Assembly (NCBI GenBank): GCA_023957125.1
Contig: JAMLHL010000002.1
Coordinates: forward strand, 1 to 64,000
DNA: 64,000 nt
Source: Chitinophagaceae bacterium
GTDB lineage: Bacteria; Bacteroidota; Bacteroidia; Chitinophagales; Chitinophagaceae
Reading direction: 5' to 3'
The first letter of the stretch is position 1, and the number at the start of each line of letters is the position of its first letter. Below are positions 46,528 through 55,989 of the stretch, one piece after another. The notes under the pieces were generated by a model, which saw only the letters and a program-made list of their open reading frames with translations, had not been told where the DNA came from and did not search any database. A program made the position numbers and the translations under genes.

Positions 46528-49500
46528 TCAAAAGGTTACATTGATACCCAGGTTATAAGATTTCAAGATAGGGAATACTGTTCCGCCACCCATTTCAGGA
46601 TCATAGTACAGTTTATTAAACTTACTGATGATGAAGAGGTTGGCTCCTGAACCATAAACCTGGATTTGGCCGATATTGAGTCGTTGATAAAGTTTTGTAG
46701 GAATGGTATAACCAATAACTAAGTTTTTGAGTCTCAGGAAACTGGCATTCTTATACCAAAAATTACTTCCGGCGGTGCTTATCCCGGCTCTTCCGTCTCC
46801 GGCTGCAGCAGAATACCGGATGGGTAAGAAGGCGTCCGTCCGGGTAGGCGTCCAGCTATCGGTAGCCCATTTATCCCACATCCTGTTCCATTCTACATTA
46901 TTATTCAGATCTCCGATCCATTTCCACTGCCTGAACATCCCATTGAAGCTCGCGTTCAGAGCGATCCCCTTCCATTCCAGTCCAAAGTTCCAACCCACAA
47001 CAACCGGATCATTATTCTTTCTTAGTACCGTAATGTCATATTGATCAACAATCCCATCCGGAACACCCAGTGCATTGCTACTATTCAGGTCTGCATAATA
47101 AAATTGCCCTAATGCGGGTGCGTTACCATTAAATTTATAGTCGGGAGTTTTAGCGATCAATTGGTCCAGGTCGGCCTGGGTTCTTAACATTCCACCCAGT
47201 TGATAGCCTGCAATATAAGTAGTGGTTCTCCCATTATAGTTTTGATAATCATACGTGGCATTAATGTCTCTTAACACCCATTTCGCATAGCCGTAAGAAG
47301 CTATTAACTGTGTATTAAAATTAACAGGCCCAAACTGGTTATTATAACCAACAGACAATTCAAAACCCTGGGCATTCATAATACCATAGTTTACAGCCGG
47401 CAGCGATAAGCTAAAGGTTGGAGGTGTTGTTTGGATACGGCTGCCCAAAATATCGTAGGTATGCGTGTACCAGTAATCTGCGGAGGCCGTAAAGTGATCC
47501 AGGAAACTGATATCAACCCCAAAATCCTTATTTAAAGATTTTTCCCAGGTTAAAGCCGGGTTTACAACGGAGCCATATCTGATGCCGATGTTTGTAGATG
47601 CCGGGGTTCCGAAATAATAACTGTTACCCTGCGCGTACGAGGTCTGCCATTGCCAACCGCCTACCGCGTCATTTCCCACCAGCCCCATGGAAGCCCTTAA
47701 TTTCAACAATTGAATTCCTTTTGCTTTAAAGAAGTTTTCTTTGGAAACGATCCATCCTAAGGAACCTGAGGGAAAGAAGCCCCATCGTTTATCGGGAGCA
47801 AAATTCATTGAACCATCATAGCGGTAGGCTATATTCGCAATATACTTCTCTTTAAAGTCGTAGAAAAATTGTCCAACCCAGGATTTTCTGCCTGTTTCAT
47901 AATCTGAGTAACCGGTGCTGTTAGATACAAATTGATTGTTATTGGTTCTTGGACTGGCTGCCCACCATTGGTTGGTAGTATATACGGGGAATCCCTGGAT
48001 GCCTGCACTCACACCTGAGCCTGAAGCAAGAAAACCTTCATAGATCAGCCATCCTTTTACATGGTGGTTATCGCCAAAAGTGCGCTCATAATTTAACTGC
48101 AAATCCAACTGCCTGTCTTCCGACCAGGTTACATTATCCTGCATGTAGCTGGGGTTTACCTGGGAAGAAAGCTGGGTACCTATAATATCCGCGTCGTCCA
48201 GACTCCAGATATGTGCACTCTCCTGTTTTGTAATATAGGTGAGATATTGGGTTGCAAAAACCTTATTTATATTATTCATAAAAGATTTACTATAGGCGGC
48301 GGTTGCGCTTAATCCCTTTAAGAAGGGAGCTTTGTAGGTGGCGCTCAGGTTAATTACCGGTTTCACCGTGTATAGATTATCATATCCTCCCGCCTGTCCG
48401 TTAGCCTGAGCGGCGAAATTGCCAATCCACCCATAACTAAAGGGCTTTCCCCCATTCGTAAAAGCCGGCATCCAGGGTTGCCATACTAATAACTTGGAGT
48501 ACATATCCTCCTGGCTTGTGCCAAACCAGGAATTAGACTTTGTGATATTCCGGTTCAGAGTTAAGCCGCTGAAAACCTGTAAATTCTTAGTGATATTTGC
48601 TGTAATGTTTGCACGAATATTATACTTGTCATACTTTAAGGTTCTATAGAACCCGTTTTGTTTAACATAAGAACCCCCAACAAAATATTTGATTTTTTCA
48701 TTTCCCCCCGAAGCATTTAAATTGTAGGTTGTTGTTGAAGGATCCACCCAAACTGCATCTAATTGATTAAATCCATAACCATTGTTGATGGTTTTCATAT
48801 AGTCATAGTCCTCCTGGGTATATTCCATTCCATACAATCCACCAGGGAAAACCTGATCAAATAATTCGCCCTGCTGAATAGCGCTCGTTAATTTCACATT
48901 CTTTGCTCTCTTATCAACTCCTGTGTTGACAGATAATTGGATCTGCATTTTACCGCTTTGTCCTCTTTTTGTGGTAACAAGAATAACTCCGCCTGCGGCC
49001 CTGGATCCGTAAACTGCTGCCGATGCGGCGTCTTTCAATACCGTGATGGATTCAATGTCATTAGGACTAAGATTATTAAAGTCACCAGCGCCCATAATCT
49101 TTCCATCAATTACATATAATACAGGTTGTGCATTCCATGAATTATTGGTTCTGATTTTAATACCGGGTTGGTTAACGCCCGGAACACCGTTAGACGTGGA
49201 TACGCTAACCCCCGCCAATTTTCCGGCCAGCAGGTTTCCCATTTGTGTAGTAGGAACCTGCCTGTCGGATTCTGATATTTTCATCGTTGCCACAGAGGCC
49301 GAAAGTAATTCCCGCTTCGCCGTGCCGTAGCCTAAAACGACCACTTCTTGCATACTGGTAGGGTTAATTTCCATCCTGATCGTCATGGATGCCTTATCAG
49401 AGGCCGTCACGGTGATTGGATTATAACCCACGCTCGAAAATCGCAGCCGGCTGCCTGCCGGTACGTTGATTTCAAACATACCATTGTCGTTGGTCAGCGT

Positions 49501-49674
49501 TGTTGCGGTTCCCTTTACCTGTTCTATGGTAACCAGCGATAAGGGCTTGCCCTCCTCTTCATCAACAACCTGTCCTTTTACGGTGATCGTTCCCTGTGCA
49601 AGGGTATTCAGAGCGCTTAGCATCAAATAGCAGAGGCTCAAGGTAAAAAGAAAGAGTTTTGGTAACCTGTACAT
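46528..49674 (-). CDS. SusC/RagA-family TonB-dependent outer-membrane transporter
   Basis: 1048 residues. Signal peptide ending at LNTLAQ, carboxypeptidase-regulatory-like domain (about 30-100, GQVVDEEEGKPLSL), TonB-box-like region EVVVLGYG, plug with LLAGKLAGVSV, VLYVIDGKIM and VLKDAASAAVYGSRAAGGVILVTT, then a 22-strand barrel ending NLGINVTF. No STN domain, unlike the other SusC here, so it does not signal through FecR; the AraC gene divergently encoded 173 bp away is its likely regulator. Imports an oligosaccharide with TonB energy. Confidence 0.96.
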   Translation of the reverse strand: MYRLPKLFLFTLSLCYLMLSALNTLAQGTITVKGQVVDEEEGKPLSLVTIEQVKGTATTLTNDNGMFEINVPAGSRLRFSSVGYNPITVTASDKASMTIRMEINPTSMQEVVVLGYGTAKRELLSASVATMKISESDRQVPTTQMGNLLAGKLAGVSVSTSNGVPGVNQPGIKIRTNNSWNAQPVLYVIDGKIMGAGDFNNLSPNDIESITVLKDAASAAVYGSRAAGGVILVTTKRGQSGKMQIQLSVNTGVDKRAKNVKLTSAIQQGELFDQVFPGGLYGMEYTQEDYDYMKTINNGYGFNQLDAVWVDPSTTTYNLNASGGNEKIKYFVGGSYVKQNGFYRTLKYDKYNIRANITANITKNLQVFSGLTLNRNITKSNSWFGTSQEDMYSKLLVWQPWMPAFTNGGKPFSYGWIGNFAAQANGQAGGYDNLYTVKPVINLSATYKAPFLKGLSATAAYSKSFMNNINKVFATQYLTYITKQESAHIWSLDDADIIGTQLSSQVNPSYMQDNVTWSEDRQLDLQLNYERTFGDNHHVKGWLIYEGFLASGSGVSAGIQGFPVYTTNQWWAASPRTNNNQFVSNSTGYSDYETGRKSWVGQFFYDFKEKYIANIAYRYDGSMNFAPDKRWGFFPSGSLGWIVSKENFFKAKGIQLLKLRASMGLVGNDAVGGWQWQTSYAQGNSYYFGTPASTNIGIRYGSVVNPALTWEKSLNKDFGVDISFLDHFTASADYWYTHTYDILGSRIQTTPPTFSLSLPAVNYGIMNAQGFELSVGYNNQFGPVNFNTQLIASYGYAKWVLRDINATYDYQNYNGRTTTYIAGYQLGGMLRTQADLDQLIAKTPDYKFNGNAPALGQFYYADLNSSNALGVPDGIVDQYDITVLRKNNDPVVVGWNFGLEWKGIALNASFNGMFRQWKWIGDLNNNVEWNRMWDKWATDSWTPTRTDAFLPIRYSAAAGDGRAGISTAGSNFWYKNASFLRLKNLVIGYTIPTKLYQRLNIGQIQVYGSGANLFIISKFNKLYYDPEMGGGTVFPILKSYNLGINVTF

Positions 49675-49795
49675 AATTTTTTTTTTAGATACCCTGATTT
49701 TTTAAAGCAGGATTTTAGATTGAGTAATAAATTACTCCCTAAAAGTCAGAAGAAATATTTCACAGGGCATCCATTAAATTGCCTATTATTACCGT

Positions 49796-49803
49796 TATTT
49801 TTG
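49796..49803 (+). promoter_or_regulatory. Candidate -7 box of the AraC gene
   Basis: TATTTTTG, an exact TAnnTTTG match, 44 bp before the ATG at 49848. No convincing -33 TTTG at 19-21 bp upstream; a TTG sits at about 14 bp. In the 173-bp divergent region shared with susC. Confidence 0.35.
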
Positions 49804-49847
49804 CTGTAAACTATATTAGTATCTAATTTTAAAGCAAATAAAAAGCT

Positions 49848-50726
49848 ATGGAGTATTTGTATGAAAATTTTACGTTCCCGCCTGACCAATCGTTTACCAT
49901 ACGATCCCAGTTTATTGAACTGAAAAAATATACGGAACTCCGATGCCATATTAATTATGAGCTTAGTTCTATAGAAAACTGCTTTGGAAAGCGTTTTATC
50001 GGAGATCATATTGAGGAATTCAACGGATCGGATTTGATTTTGATCGGCAGCTATCTGCCGCACTGCTGGCAATATTACAAGGCCGTTGACCCCGCCATTC
50101 CGCCGCATGCTACGATCGTTCATTTCTTCCCGGATTTTATGGGGAAAGAGTTGTTGGGTAAACCTGAGGCAAGCCACCTGCAGTCCCTGTTTCAGAATGC
50201 AGCCCGGGGGATTCGTTTCATGGGCTCTTCTTTGAAGGAAGTGAAAATGCTGATGCAGCAGATGCTGTTTACAAAGGGATTGCACAGGGTTGCCCTGATG
50301 CTTCAGTTATTGGATGTGCTCGCTAATTCTAAGAATTATAAAATCCTCGCTTCCCCCGGATATAATTCTGTAGAAAACTCGGAATATGCTAATAAAATAA
50401 ACCGGGTATACGAATATATTTTTAAGAATTTTCAGGACGAAATTTCGCTCTCTGAAGTAGCCGCCCAGATCCACATGACGCCTGCTGCTTTTTGCCGTTT
50501 CTTTAAACTCAGAACTAACCGTACATTGATTGATTTCGTGAAGGAGGTCCGTATCGGATTCGCAGCAAAATTATTGTTGGAAGGAAAGTCTAACATCAAC
50601 GAAGCCTGCTATAAAAGCGGGTATAATAGCGTATCTAATTTCAACAAGCACTTCAGGGAAATCAAGAAATTGTCGCCGAGCGAATTTGTAAAAGAATACA
50701 ATAATACAAATAACGGAGAAGCGTAA
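49848..50726 (+). CDS. AraC-family transcriptional regulator
   Basis: 292 residues. N-terminal cupin-like sensor (1-170; the EEFNGSDLILIGSYLPHCW stretch is usual for this group) and a C-terminal double helix-turn-helix (about 190-285: ISLSEVAAQIHMTPAAFCRFFK and INEACYKSGYNSVSNFNKHFR). Cytoplasmic activator that senses a sugar. It sits between the two arms of the sugar locus, divergent from susC and convergent with the mutarotase gene (4-bp gap), and is the natural regulator of both. Confidence 0.93.
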   Translation: MEYLYENFTFPPDQSFTIRSQFIELKKYTELRCHINYELSSIENCFGKRFIGDHIEEFNGSDLILIGSYLPHCWQYYKAVDPAIPPHATIVHFFPDFMGKELLGKPEASHLQSLFQNAARGIRFMGSSLKEVKMLMQQMLFTKGLHRVALMLQLLDVLANSKNYKILASPGYNSVENSEYANKINRVYEYIFKNFQDEISLSEVAAQIHMTPAAFCRFFKLRTNRTLIDFVKEVRIGFAAKLLLEGKSNINEACYKSGYNSVSNFNKHFREIKKLSPSEFVKEYNNTNNGEA

Positions 50727-50730
50727 CCGG

Positions 50731-51171
50731 CTATTCGTTCCTGAAAAAATAGAAAAGTTTTGCCTCCGCCCATTTTTGCCCTTCATTAGTTCCGGTTACT
50801 CCCACCTGGTATCCGCTCATGATTTGGTTCCATTCGGCGCATTTTTCGTCGTAAGCTTCGGCCATCCTGCCAATCTGGTTGACGTCTGCATTTTCGGGAA
50901 TCCGTATGGTCATCACAAGCGTAGTATTAAACCGGAACATCTTGATTTCCCTGTAGCCGGCTTTCCGGAAACCCGCTTCCACTTCCGGCCACACCTTTTC
51001 ATGATACCTGAGGTATTCATTTATTTTCGATTCATCATTTACCAGGTTTACGACAAAAACAAGTTCTTTGGTTTTTTCCGTCTTTGCCGGGTTTGTATCA
51101 CATCCGGTACAAAACGAAAAAAGGAGACCTAAATAAAACGCATACCGGTAAAAGTTGTTCCATGACGCCAT
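50731..51171 (-). CDS. L-rhamnose mutarotase family protein with lipoprotein signal
   Basis: 146 residues. Residues 35-146 are a RhaM-type mutarotase (RYHEKVWPEVEAGFRKAGYREIKMFRF, with the expected His and the closing EWN segment) that converts anomers of L-rhamnose or a related sugar such as L-fucose. Unusually, the first 25 residues (YAFYLGLLFSFCTGC) form a lipoprotein signal with a lipobox-like FCTGC, which would place the enzyme in the periplasm or outer membrane, where it would act on the sugar before import. It is the last gene of the dehydrogenase-dehydratase-symporter arm, nine bases after the symporter. Confidence 0.88.
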   Translation of the reverse strand: MASWNNFYRYAFYLGLLFSFCTGCDTNPAKTEKTKELVFVVNLVNDESKINEYLRYHEKVWPEVEAGFRKAGYREIKMFRFNTTLVMTIRIPENADVNQIGRMAEAYDEKCAEWNQIMSGYQVGVTGTNEGQKWAEAKLFYFFRNE

Positions 51172-51180
51172 TGGAATGAT

Positions 51181-52740
51181 TTAATTAAATACAAGATAAA
51201 TAAACACCATGATCAAAGCCAATATCGCCCAAAATATCCATACTTTTTTTGCGTCGTGCTTAAACCTTCGGTTAGTTTCCGCAACGGACGGCAATGATTG
51301 TCCGTGAACGGGTTTTGTTACAATTGATACGACGATCATCAATATGGCTAATGCCAGAAATGTATAAAAAGAAAGAAGGAGAAAATGCGGCCAGAAGCCT
51401 TTATACGGAAAGTTAAGAATATGACAAACACCAAGAACAGCACACAGCAATCCGCCTCCGAAAAGAACCCATTCAGCAGCCGTATTATTTGCCTTCTTCC
51501 ACAATACACCGGCAAGAAATACGACTGACAAGGGAGGGGCTAAGATAGAGGCTAACCCCTGGGTTAAATCAAAAAAACCTTTTCCTGACCAGGAAAACAG
51601 CATGGCTATAAACAACGAAACCGCGGCAGCCAGTACAGTCATGATACGTCCTGTAAAACGGGTTTGCTTTTCACTTAGTTTTTTAACCGGCTGTACTACA
51701 TCCAGCGTAAATACTGTGGTAAAAGAATTTAATCCCGACGAGATGGTATCTATCAGTGCGGCTATCAGGGCTGAAACACTCAGGCCCAAAAGGCCGTGAG
51801 GCATCAGATTTTTCACCATTATCATATAGGCATTGTCCGGCTGCGCGATATCCTTGAATAATACATAACACATGATACCGGGAAATATAAATATAAAAGG
51901 CATGATGATCTTAAGCGCTGCAACAAAAACGGCGCCGTACTGTCCTTCTTTGATACTCTTTGCCGCTAATACCTTCTGTACAATGGTTTGATCGGTACAC
52001 CAGTAATAAATAGCTACAACGGGATAGCCTAATACGATGGCAATCCAGGAATATTCCGGATCCGAGCCCGGCCGAAAAAGCTGCCAGTATGATGCAGGCG
52101 CTCCCTGTGCCAATGCCTGAATGGTTCCTATTCTTTGGAAAGCCAGGATGGTAAGGATGATGGAGGTAAGGATAATAATGACAGACTGAAAAATGCCGGT
52201 ACGAACCACCGCCTTTAATCCGCCCATTGTGGTAAAGCTGGCCGCGATAACAGCCACCACAATCATTGCCTGGAGCAACGACCAGCCAAATATCTGCGAA
52301 ATCAGTAAACCACCGGCATACAGCGAACCCGCCAGCCATATAAACAAAATGGAAAACAGGCTGTAAAATGTTAAAAAGCGATACGATCTTTTTCCATATC
52401 GAAGCAACAGGAATTGCGGCATGGTGCTGATCTTGGTGGCATGATAATGCGGAATAAAAACCATTGCTAAAAGAAGTAGAAACACCCAGGCAAGCCATTC
52501 AAAATTTCCGGCTACGATACCCTGGGTATAACCAATTCCGGCAAACCCGATCAAAGTCATGGGGCCGGCATTAGCGCTGAAAATTGAAAAACCGATTTGC
52601 CACCACTTAAGATTTCTGCCCCCCAAAAACAAATCGTCTTTGTTCTTTTTTTTCCGGCTAAAATAAAACCCCACGAACAAGAGGAAGGTTACATATACAA
52701 GAAGTACGAAATAATCTATATGAGTAAGGGTAATGTTCAC
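51181..52740 (-). CDS. Sodium/solute symporter (SSS family)
   Basis: 519 residues, about 14 TM helices. SSS signs: FLGGRNLKWWQIGFSIFSANAGP near the start, and the sodium-site regions around GFAGIGYTQGIVAGNFEW and AALIDTISSGLNSFTTVF. Start is GTG at 52740. It probably imports the free sugar released in the periplasm, with sodium. Encoded between the dehydratase and the lipoprotein mutarotase in one operon (26- and 9-bp gaps). The sugar is not determinable from sequence alone; deoxy- or L-hexose is favoured by the neighbours. Confidence 0.93.
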   Translation of the reverse strand: MNITLTHIDYFVLLVYVTFLLFVGFYFSRKKKNKDDLFLGGRNLKWWQIGFSIFSANAGPMTLIGFAGIGYTQGIVAGNFEWLAWVFLLLLAMVFIPHYHATKISTMPQFLLLRYGKRSYRFLTFYSLFSILFIWLAGSLYAGGLLISQIFGWSLLQAMIVVAVIAASFTTMGGLKAVVRTGIFQSVIIILTSIILTILAFQRIGTIQALAQGAPASYWQLFRPGSDPEYSWIAIVLGYPVVAIYYWCTDQTIVQKVLAAKSIKEGQYGAVFVAALKIIMPFIFIFPGIMCYVLFKDIAQPDNAYMIMVKNLMPHGLLGLSVSALIAALIDTISSGLNSFTTVFTLDVVQPVKKLSEKQTRFTGRIMTVLAAAVSLFIAMLFSWSGKGFFDLTQGLASILAPPLSVVFLAGVLWKKANNTAAEWVLFGGGLLCAVLGVCHILNFPYKGFWPHFLLLSFYTFLALAILMIVVSIVTKPVHGQSLPSVAETNRRFKHDAKKVWIFWAILALIMVFIYLVFN

Positions 52741-52766
52741 TGTAAGGATGGGTCGTTACGATGACG

Positions 52767-53939
52767 TTATAATAATACTCCGGGCGTATATTTTTTCACA
52801 TTTGCAGCCGTCCAGGTTTTTTTCATTACTATCTTATTCTTTCTTTCCCAATAATCCCAATCTATTCTTATAGGTAATCCTTCAATGTCCGGGAGTATAA
52901 ATTTACCTTTTTCCAATTTAGGATGGATAGTAAAATATTCTTCAAGACCGCTCATTAGGGTGTATAAATATTCTACCCGGAATTCTTCCGATGCGGTAGC
53001 CATTAACGATGAAGTATATAAGGAATAGCCGCCTGAAGTAAATGCTATCCCGGCGTTCTTTGCTTTATCTCTTACCTCCAGCCACTCCTGAATACTGCTC
53101 AGGTTATAGGGTACCGGTTGCAAATGACGTACTCCCGCATTGATCAGGGCAGGGAATACCTTACCACTCCTCTCCGATTCGCCATAAGAAACAGGAACCG
53201 GCGTTCCTTTACATAAAGCTTCAATATCTGTTATAGAAGCAGAATGTACGGGCTCCTCAAACCAGCCGAGATCATAAACCCCCGCTTCATCCAGGAACCT
53301 TAAGGCTTCATCTACCGACCATACCTGATTAGCATCTGCCGCAAGCCTAACTTCGTCCCCAACCAACCTTCTTATAAACTTCAGTCGGTCTATGTCTTTT
53401 TGCATGGCCCTTCCATGATCTTTCCCCACTTTCATTTTGATGCAATCTATCCCATTATCCAGAAAATAGCTGATCTCTTTTTCCAGGTTCTGGTAGGTAT
53501 AGTTTGTTCCGCAACCGCTTCCATACATCCGGGTATAATTTCGGGTTGCCCCTAAATACGTATGAAGGGGTTTCCCTTTGCGCCGCGAAGCCAAATCAAA
53601 CAAAGCCAGATCAAGCTGGCCCAGGATGGTAGAAGCCTGCCCCCTGAATCCTTCGTTGCGGATGGACCAATATAATCTCGGATATAGCTCTCCGTAAGAA
53701 ATATGATGACTATGTAATAAGATCGGGAGAATACAATTTTCCAGGATATTGATATACGTTCTTAATACGGGCGCCTCTCCGGTATATCCTTCACTGTCAG
53801 TTATCGTGATCAGCGATAAGTTCATGCTTTCAAAGGGTCCCATAGTGGCATCCTCAAAGGGCGTTATTGCCTTAACCGGCTCCAGGGCACGGATTTCTAC
53901 TCTCCTGATATTAAAAGTCTCTTTTTCGATGATTTCCAT
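52767..53939 (-). CDS. Enolase-superfamily sugar-acid dehydratase (mandelate racemase/muconate lactonising type)
   Basis: 390 residues. N-terminal capping domain to about 130, then the barrel. Metal ligands and bases: Lys pair in CIKMKVGK (about residue 170), Asp in AADANQVW (about 200), Glu in GWFEEPVH (about 226), Glu in YGESE (about 251), then FTSGGYS. In this family the role is removal of water from an aldonic acid, giving 2-keto-3-deoxy-acid. With the dehydrogenase upstream and the lactonase in the other arm, it fits step three of a non-phosphorylative pathway. Substrate undetermined. Confidence 0.88.
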   Translation of the reverse strand: MEIIEKETFNIRRVEIRALEPVKAITPFEDATMGPFESMNLSLITITDSEGYTGEAPVLRTYINILENCILPILLHSHHISYGELYPRLYWSIRNEGFRGQASTILGQLDLALFDLASRRKGKPLHTYLGATRNYTRMYGSGCGTNYTYQNLEKEISYFLDNGIDCIKMKVGKDHGRAMQKDIDRLKFIRRLVGDEVRLAADANQVWSVDEALRFLDEAGVYDLGWFEEPVHSASITDIEALCKGTPVPVSYGESERSGKVFPALINAGVRHLQPVPYNLSSIQEWLEVRDKAKNAGIAFTSGGYSLYTSSLMATASEEFRVEYLYTLMSGLEEYFTIHPKLEKGKFILPDIEGLPIRIDWDYWERKNKIVMKKTWTAANVKKYTPGVLL

Positions 53940-53963
53940 AGAAACCTGATTTATTTTTCCCGC

Positions 53964-54851
53964 CTATAAATTTATAATGTCTTCTACGATCTGTTCCGGT
54001 AATGCACCCAGCCCGATATCATCAATGAGATGATTCAATTGGCGGGTGTCAGAAGGTCCTGTTACAATTTTAAAATCTCCTTTGATAGAATATAAAAAAC
54101 GAATAGCGAGTGAATGCAACGCCATCTGATATTGATCCGCAATTTTCTTTAGCAGTTTAGCTTTTTCAATAGCCGACTTTTCTAACCAGCCGGGCGGAGT
54201 ACCGACAAAAGTTTCGTAACGGTTGCCTAACAGTCCCATATGTAATGGGCTGGCGGCATAAAACTCCATTCCCTGACGGGTTGAATGAGGGAGGCTGTCT
54301 TTCAGAGCATCCTGGCAACAGGCATCCAGGCGATTGTATTCCATCATAACGTCAAAAGTGGCTCCGGTAGCATAAGGGAAAAACCACTCAGGGAGGTTAC
54401 CGCCTATTCCGATTTTCCGGGCATATCCTTTCCGCTTGAATTCCAGCATCTGTTCCACTATTTCAGGCGCCCTATCCCTGTCGGGTATTGCCGCCGGTTC
54501 ATGAAGAAATAAAATGTCAACGACTTCTATACCCATGTTTTTAAGGCTGTCTTCAACGCTTTTGATCATTCCTTCGGGGCTGTAATCGTATAGCCCATCG
54601 TGTGCCGAATTACTTTTCAACCTGCCGACCTTAGTGCTGACAATCGGTCTGTCTCCCGTCCACCCACGCAAAACGGTTCCTACCAGCTCTTCTGCATCTC
54701 CATATGCCGGAGCCGAATCAATCCTGTTGATACCCGCATCCAAAGCCGTTAGTATTGTTTTCAGCGATTCCTTTTTATCAGCCCTGCCCCATACGCCACC
54801 CAGCCCCGCAGTTCCTAATACGCACCTGGTGAGGTTGATCGCTTTCTTCAT
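53964..54851 (-). CDS. Aldo/keto reductase, sugar (fucose-type) 1-dehydrogenase-like
   Basis: 295 residues, single TIM barrel. AKR catalytic set: Asp and Tyr in RIDSAPAYGDAEE, Lys in VSTKVGRL, His in LFLHEP. The group includes D-threo-aldose 1-dehydrogenase and L-fucose/L-galactose dehydrogenases, which oxidise the anomeric carbon to the lactone with NAD(P)+. It is the first gene of its operon, which then encodes the dehydratase, symporter and mutarotase, so oxidation of the imported sugar is the likely role. A reductive role is not excluded. Confidence 0.88.
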   Translation of the reverse strand: MKKAINLTRCVLGTAGLGGVWGRADKKESLKTILTALDAGINRIDSAPAYGDAEELVGTVLRGWTGDRPIVSTKVGRLKSNSAHDGLYDYSPEGMIKSVEDSLKNMGIEVVDILFLHEPAAIPDRDRAPEIVEQMLEFKRKGYARKIGIGGNLPEWFFPYATGATFDVMMEYNRLDACCQDALKDSLPHSTRQGMEFYAASPLHMGLLGNRYETFVGTPPGWLEKSAIEKAKLLKKIADQYQMALHSLAIRFLYSIKGDFKIVTGPSDTRQLNHLIDDIGLGALPEQIVEDIINL

Positions 54852-54879
54852 AAATCACTCTTTAACAAAATTGAAGAAT

Positions 54880-54887
54880 CAAAAATA
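54880..54887 (-). promoter_or_regulatory. Candidate -7 box of the aldo/keto reductase operon
   Basis: On the minus strand TATTTTTG, an exact match to TAnnTTTG, 28 bp upstream of the start codon. A TTG lies about 26 bp before it, further than the usual 19-21, so the -33 part is not convincing. A sugar-responsive activator may compensate. Confidence 0.4.
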
Positions 54888-55202
54888 TTTGTTTCCGTCC
54901 GGTATAGCCTTCACAATATTGACATATCTTAATGTTATTTTATTATTCCGATAATAGATAGGCTATAAGGATGATAGTGTACGGATTGATCTTCAGGCAC
55001 GGGTATCACAGTAATGATAGTTGTGAGTGCCTTTAATGATAACGGATGGACAAATAAAACGATTACACCTGCGGAAAGTTGGAGGACGGTTAAATAAAGA
55101 GGGCCTTTGAAGAATACAGTTTTCGTATATCTTAAAAACTACGATTGATTGTTTTGGCAAAAATAACGATACAGCCATTTAGGTGATATGCCGGCAGCAT
55201 TG
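54888..55202. other. Non-coding stretch upstream of the sugar operon
   Basis: 315 bp between the promoter of the aldo/keto reductase operon and the MgtC-like stop. AT-rich, no credible gene, no strong hairpin seen. Likely room for a regulator site; nothing else recognised. Confidence 0.4.
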
Positions 55203-55892
55203 TTATTTTTCATTATCCTCCCAGGATATTTCTTTCACCCGTATATGGGATTGAATATCCTTAACAATTTCTGCAAACTCTTTATTACCCATTCTCCTGA
55301 AAGTAATATAAACATGGGTTTCTTTTTTCCCGGGGTCAATGGAACTGTGAACGCCCACTACGTGTTTATTAAATACCAGGCTTCCCATTGCTTCCGTCAT
55401 GTCTGCCGGATCGGAAGTAACAAACCGGAGTTGTCGCTGCTCGTACCGCCGTAGAAATTTTTTTTCAACAGGTTGCAACACCCAAAGGATAAACAACGCG
55501 ATCAGTGTAGTGATTCCCGCGGCGAAAAACATCCCCCCGCCGGTAGCCAATCCAACTGCGGCAACAGTCCATAAACCGGCGGCTGTAGTCAGTCCTTTGA
55601 TATGCGTTTGGGTTTGTTTCAGCAGCACAATGGTTCCGGCGCCTATAAACCCGATCCCGCTGATCACCTGCGCGGCAACCCGGGAAGGATCAAGCACCAC
55701 GTTATTATAGGTCAACGCATCGTGAAAGCCAAAAGCGGATACCAGCATCACCAGGCAGGAGCCTACACAAACCATCATGTGGGTGCGCATTCCCGCGGAA
55801 GACCAGCGTTTCCGCTCTCTTTCCAAACCAACGATAGCGCCAAACAAAGCCGCAAACAACAGGCGGATCAATATTTCTTTCCAGGATATCAT
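55203..55892 (-). CDS. MgtC/SapB-family inner-membrane protein
   Basis: 229 residues. Four to five TM helices in the first 150 (LLFAALFGAIVGLERERK at the start, then VISGIGFIGAGTIVLL and GLTTAAGLWTVAAVGLATGGG), which are the MgtC hallmarks. The C-terminal 80 residues are a soluble, ACT-like domain (RQLRFVTSDPADMTEAMG). MgtC proteins are linked to growth in low magnesium, often through control of the ATP synthase rather than direct transport; the exact role here is unknown. Single gene. Confidence 0.93.
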   Translation of the reverse strand: MISWKEILIRLLFAALFGAIVGLERERKRWSSAGMRTHMMVCVGSCLVMLVSAFGFHDALTYNNVVLDPSRVAAQVISGIGFIGAGTIVLLKQTQTHIKGLTTAAGLWTVAAVGLATGGGMFFAAGITTLIALFILWVLQPVEKKFLRRYEQRQLRFVTSDPADMTEAMGSLVFNKHVVGVHSSIDPGKKETHVYITFRRMGNKEFAEIVKDIQSHIRVKEISWEDNEK

Positions 55893-55989
55893 ACGTTGAA
55901 ATATAGTGTGAAATGAGCAAAGTTAAGAAACCGCATTTTACCGGTCACAAAACCCTGGCCCGGCAAGATATTCCGGAGGAAGATGCGCG

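Noticed and set aside
54993..55178. 61-codon minus frame in the gap before MgtC
   Set aside because: No family resemblance and no promoter or partner; best taken as chance.
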